Source: Gemmatimonadota bacterium (GTDB lineage: Bacteria > Gemmatimonadota > Gemmatimonadetes > Longimicrobiales > Gaopeijiaceae). From it: a DNA stretch of 6,229 nt. Where the stretch lies: positions 1-6,229 of the forward strand of contig SKZC01000210.1 in NCBI GenBank assembly GCA_007127575.1. The letters run 5' to 3'. Under the pieces are notes generated by a model that did not search any database, had not been told where the DNA came from, and saw only the letters and a list, made by a program, of their open reading frames with translations. Positions within the stretch are counted from its first letter, which is position 1, and each line of letters begins with the position of its first letter. Of the stretch, positions 5,562 through 6,229 are shown piece by piece. The translations under genes and the position numbers were made by a program.

Positions 5562-6229
5562 TGCTAGCCCGACGGGTCAGGCTACTCCTCCCTCTCCTCG
5601 TGGTGGCCTGCGGTGACCCCGCACCCGCCCCGAACGAGTCCACCGAGTTGGCGGATCACATCGACCGGGAGAATGACGTCACGGTCGTGGACGCCTCCGG
5701 CCGGGCTCACCACTTTCCGACCCCTCCCGAACGCGTGGTGTCCCTTGTCCCGTCCGCCACCGAAGCCGTCCTCGCCTTGGGGAAGGCCTCCGTCCTCATC
5801 GGCCGTACGGACTACGATGACCACCCCGAGGTCCGCCAACTCCCTTCCGTCGGGGGCGGACTACAGCCGAACATCGAGACGCTCCTGGGGCTGGACCCGG
5901 AGTTGGTCATCCGGTTCGACGCCGAGTCGGACCCATTCACCCCCGACCGCCTGGACCGAGCGGGAATCCCCCATTTCGCCGTACGGCCGGACCGCATCGA
6001 CGACATTCACCTCATGGTGGAACACCTGGGAGCAATCCTGGATCGCCAGGAGGAAGCAGTCGCTCACCTCCAGGCCATGGATGAGGCCCTGGGTGAGATC
6101 CGGGAAGCCGTGTCCGACCGGCCTCGACCACGGGTAGCTTATTTGTTGGGGGGGACTCCCCCCTGGGTGGCGGGGAAGGACACCTTTATTCATGAGTTGT
6201 TGGAAATTGCCGGCGCCGAGAACGTCTTC
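5561..6229 (+). CDS. BtuF/FecB-type ABC transporter substrate-binding lipoprotein (3' end cut off)
   Basis: The visible 223 residues match the helical-backbone metal receptor group (BtuF, FecB, FhuD), which binds cobalamin, heme or ferric siderophores outside the inner membrane and hands them to an ABC permease. A short signal (LLLPLLVVAC, Cys 17) marks a lipoprotein. The family hallmark RVVSLVPSATEAVLALG (58-74) is followed by VLIGRTDYDDHPEVRQLPSVGG, then NIETLLGLDPELVI (104-117). The pattern SLVPSATE and TDYDDHPE favours the BtuF (cobalamin) branch, but the substrate cannot be fixed from sequence. The second lobe begins near RVAYLLGG (191-198) and the frame is still open at the window edge. 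The ATG at 5561 shares its A with the preceding TGA (TGATG); a GTG at 5558 is an alternative. No permease or ATPase gene is visible, but these would be expected downstream. Confidence 0.85.
   Translation, partial: MLARRVRLLLPLLVVACGDPAPAPNESTELADHIDRENDVTVVDASGRAHHFPTPPERVVSLVPSATEAVLALGKASVLIGRTDYDDHPEVRQLPSVGGGLQPNIETLLGLDPELVIRFDAESDPFTPDRLDRAGIPHFAVRPDRIDDIHLMVEHLGAILDRQEEAVAHLQAMDEALGEIREAVSDRPRPRVAYLLGGTPPWVAGKDTFIHELLEIAGAENVF

Overview
This is a high-GC bacterial window, probably from a Gram-negative environmental lineage. Gemmatimonadota or a relative would fit the codon use, the lipoprotein style and the 6TM/methyltransferase-like fusion, but this placement is a guess because no marker gene is present. 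The window holds two divergent gene sets separated by about 240 bp.

The minus-strand set (4274 down to 117) reads as one tightly packed operon. It begins with a flavin reductase-like FMN-binding protein (3795-4274). A six-helix membrane protein with a cytosolic spermidine synthase-like domain follows (2428-3801, overlapping start). Next come two reading frames related to the SbcD/SbcC (Mre11/Rad50, YhaO/YhaN) DNA-repair nuclease-ATPase pair (1236-2423 and 117-1235). These two are the most unusual part of the window. The nuclease-like part has lost nearly all the metal-binding residues of the calcineurin-like phosphoesterase fold. The ATPase-like part has lost Walker A, the signature motif, Walker B and the switch histidine. 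The zinc-hook motif CPTC between two coiled-coil arms is still intact. The two frames are also in phase, separated only by a single TAG codon. The degenerate P-loop sits before the TAG and the rest of the ATPase after it, so the pair looks like one fused SbcD-SbcC polypeptide cut by an amber codon.

The plus-strand set (4433 to the right edge) starts with a possible 26-codon leader peptide that has a good Shine-Dalgarno sequence and lies in a strongly foldable leader. Its TAG stop is one base from the start of an unrecognised lipoprotein (4515-5561). That gene overlaps by one base a BtuF/FecB-type substrate-binding lipoprotein (5561 to the edge, cut off), which points to uptake of cobalamin or an iron-siderophore.

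The first 116 bases carry no supported gene but hold a cluster of small hairpins just downstream of the minus-strand operon. No tRNA, rRNA, CRISPR array, transposase or integrase was seen.
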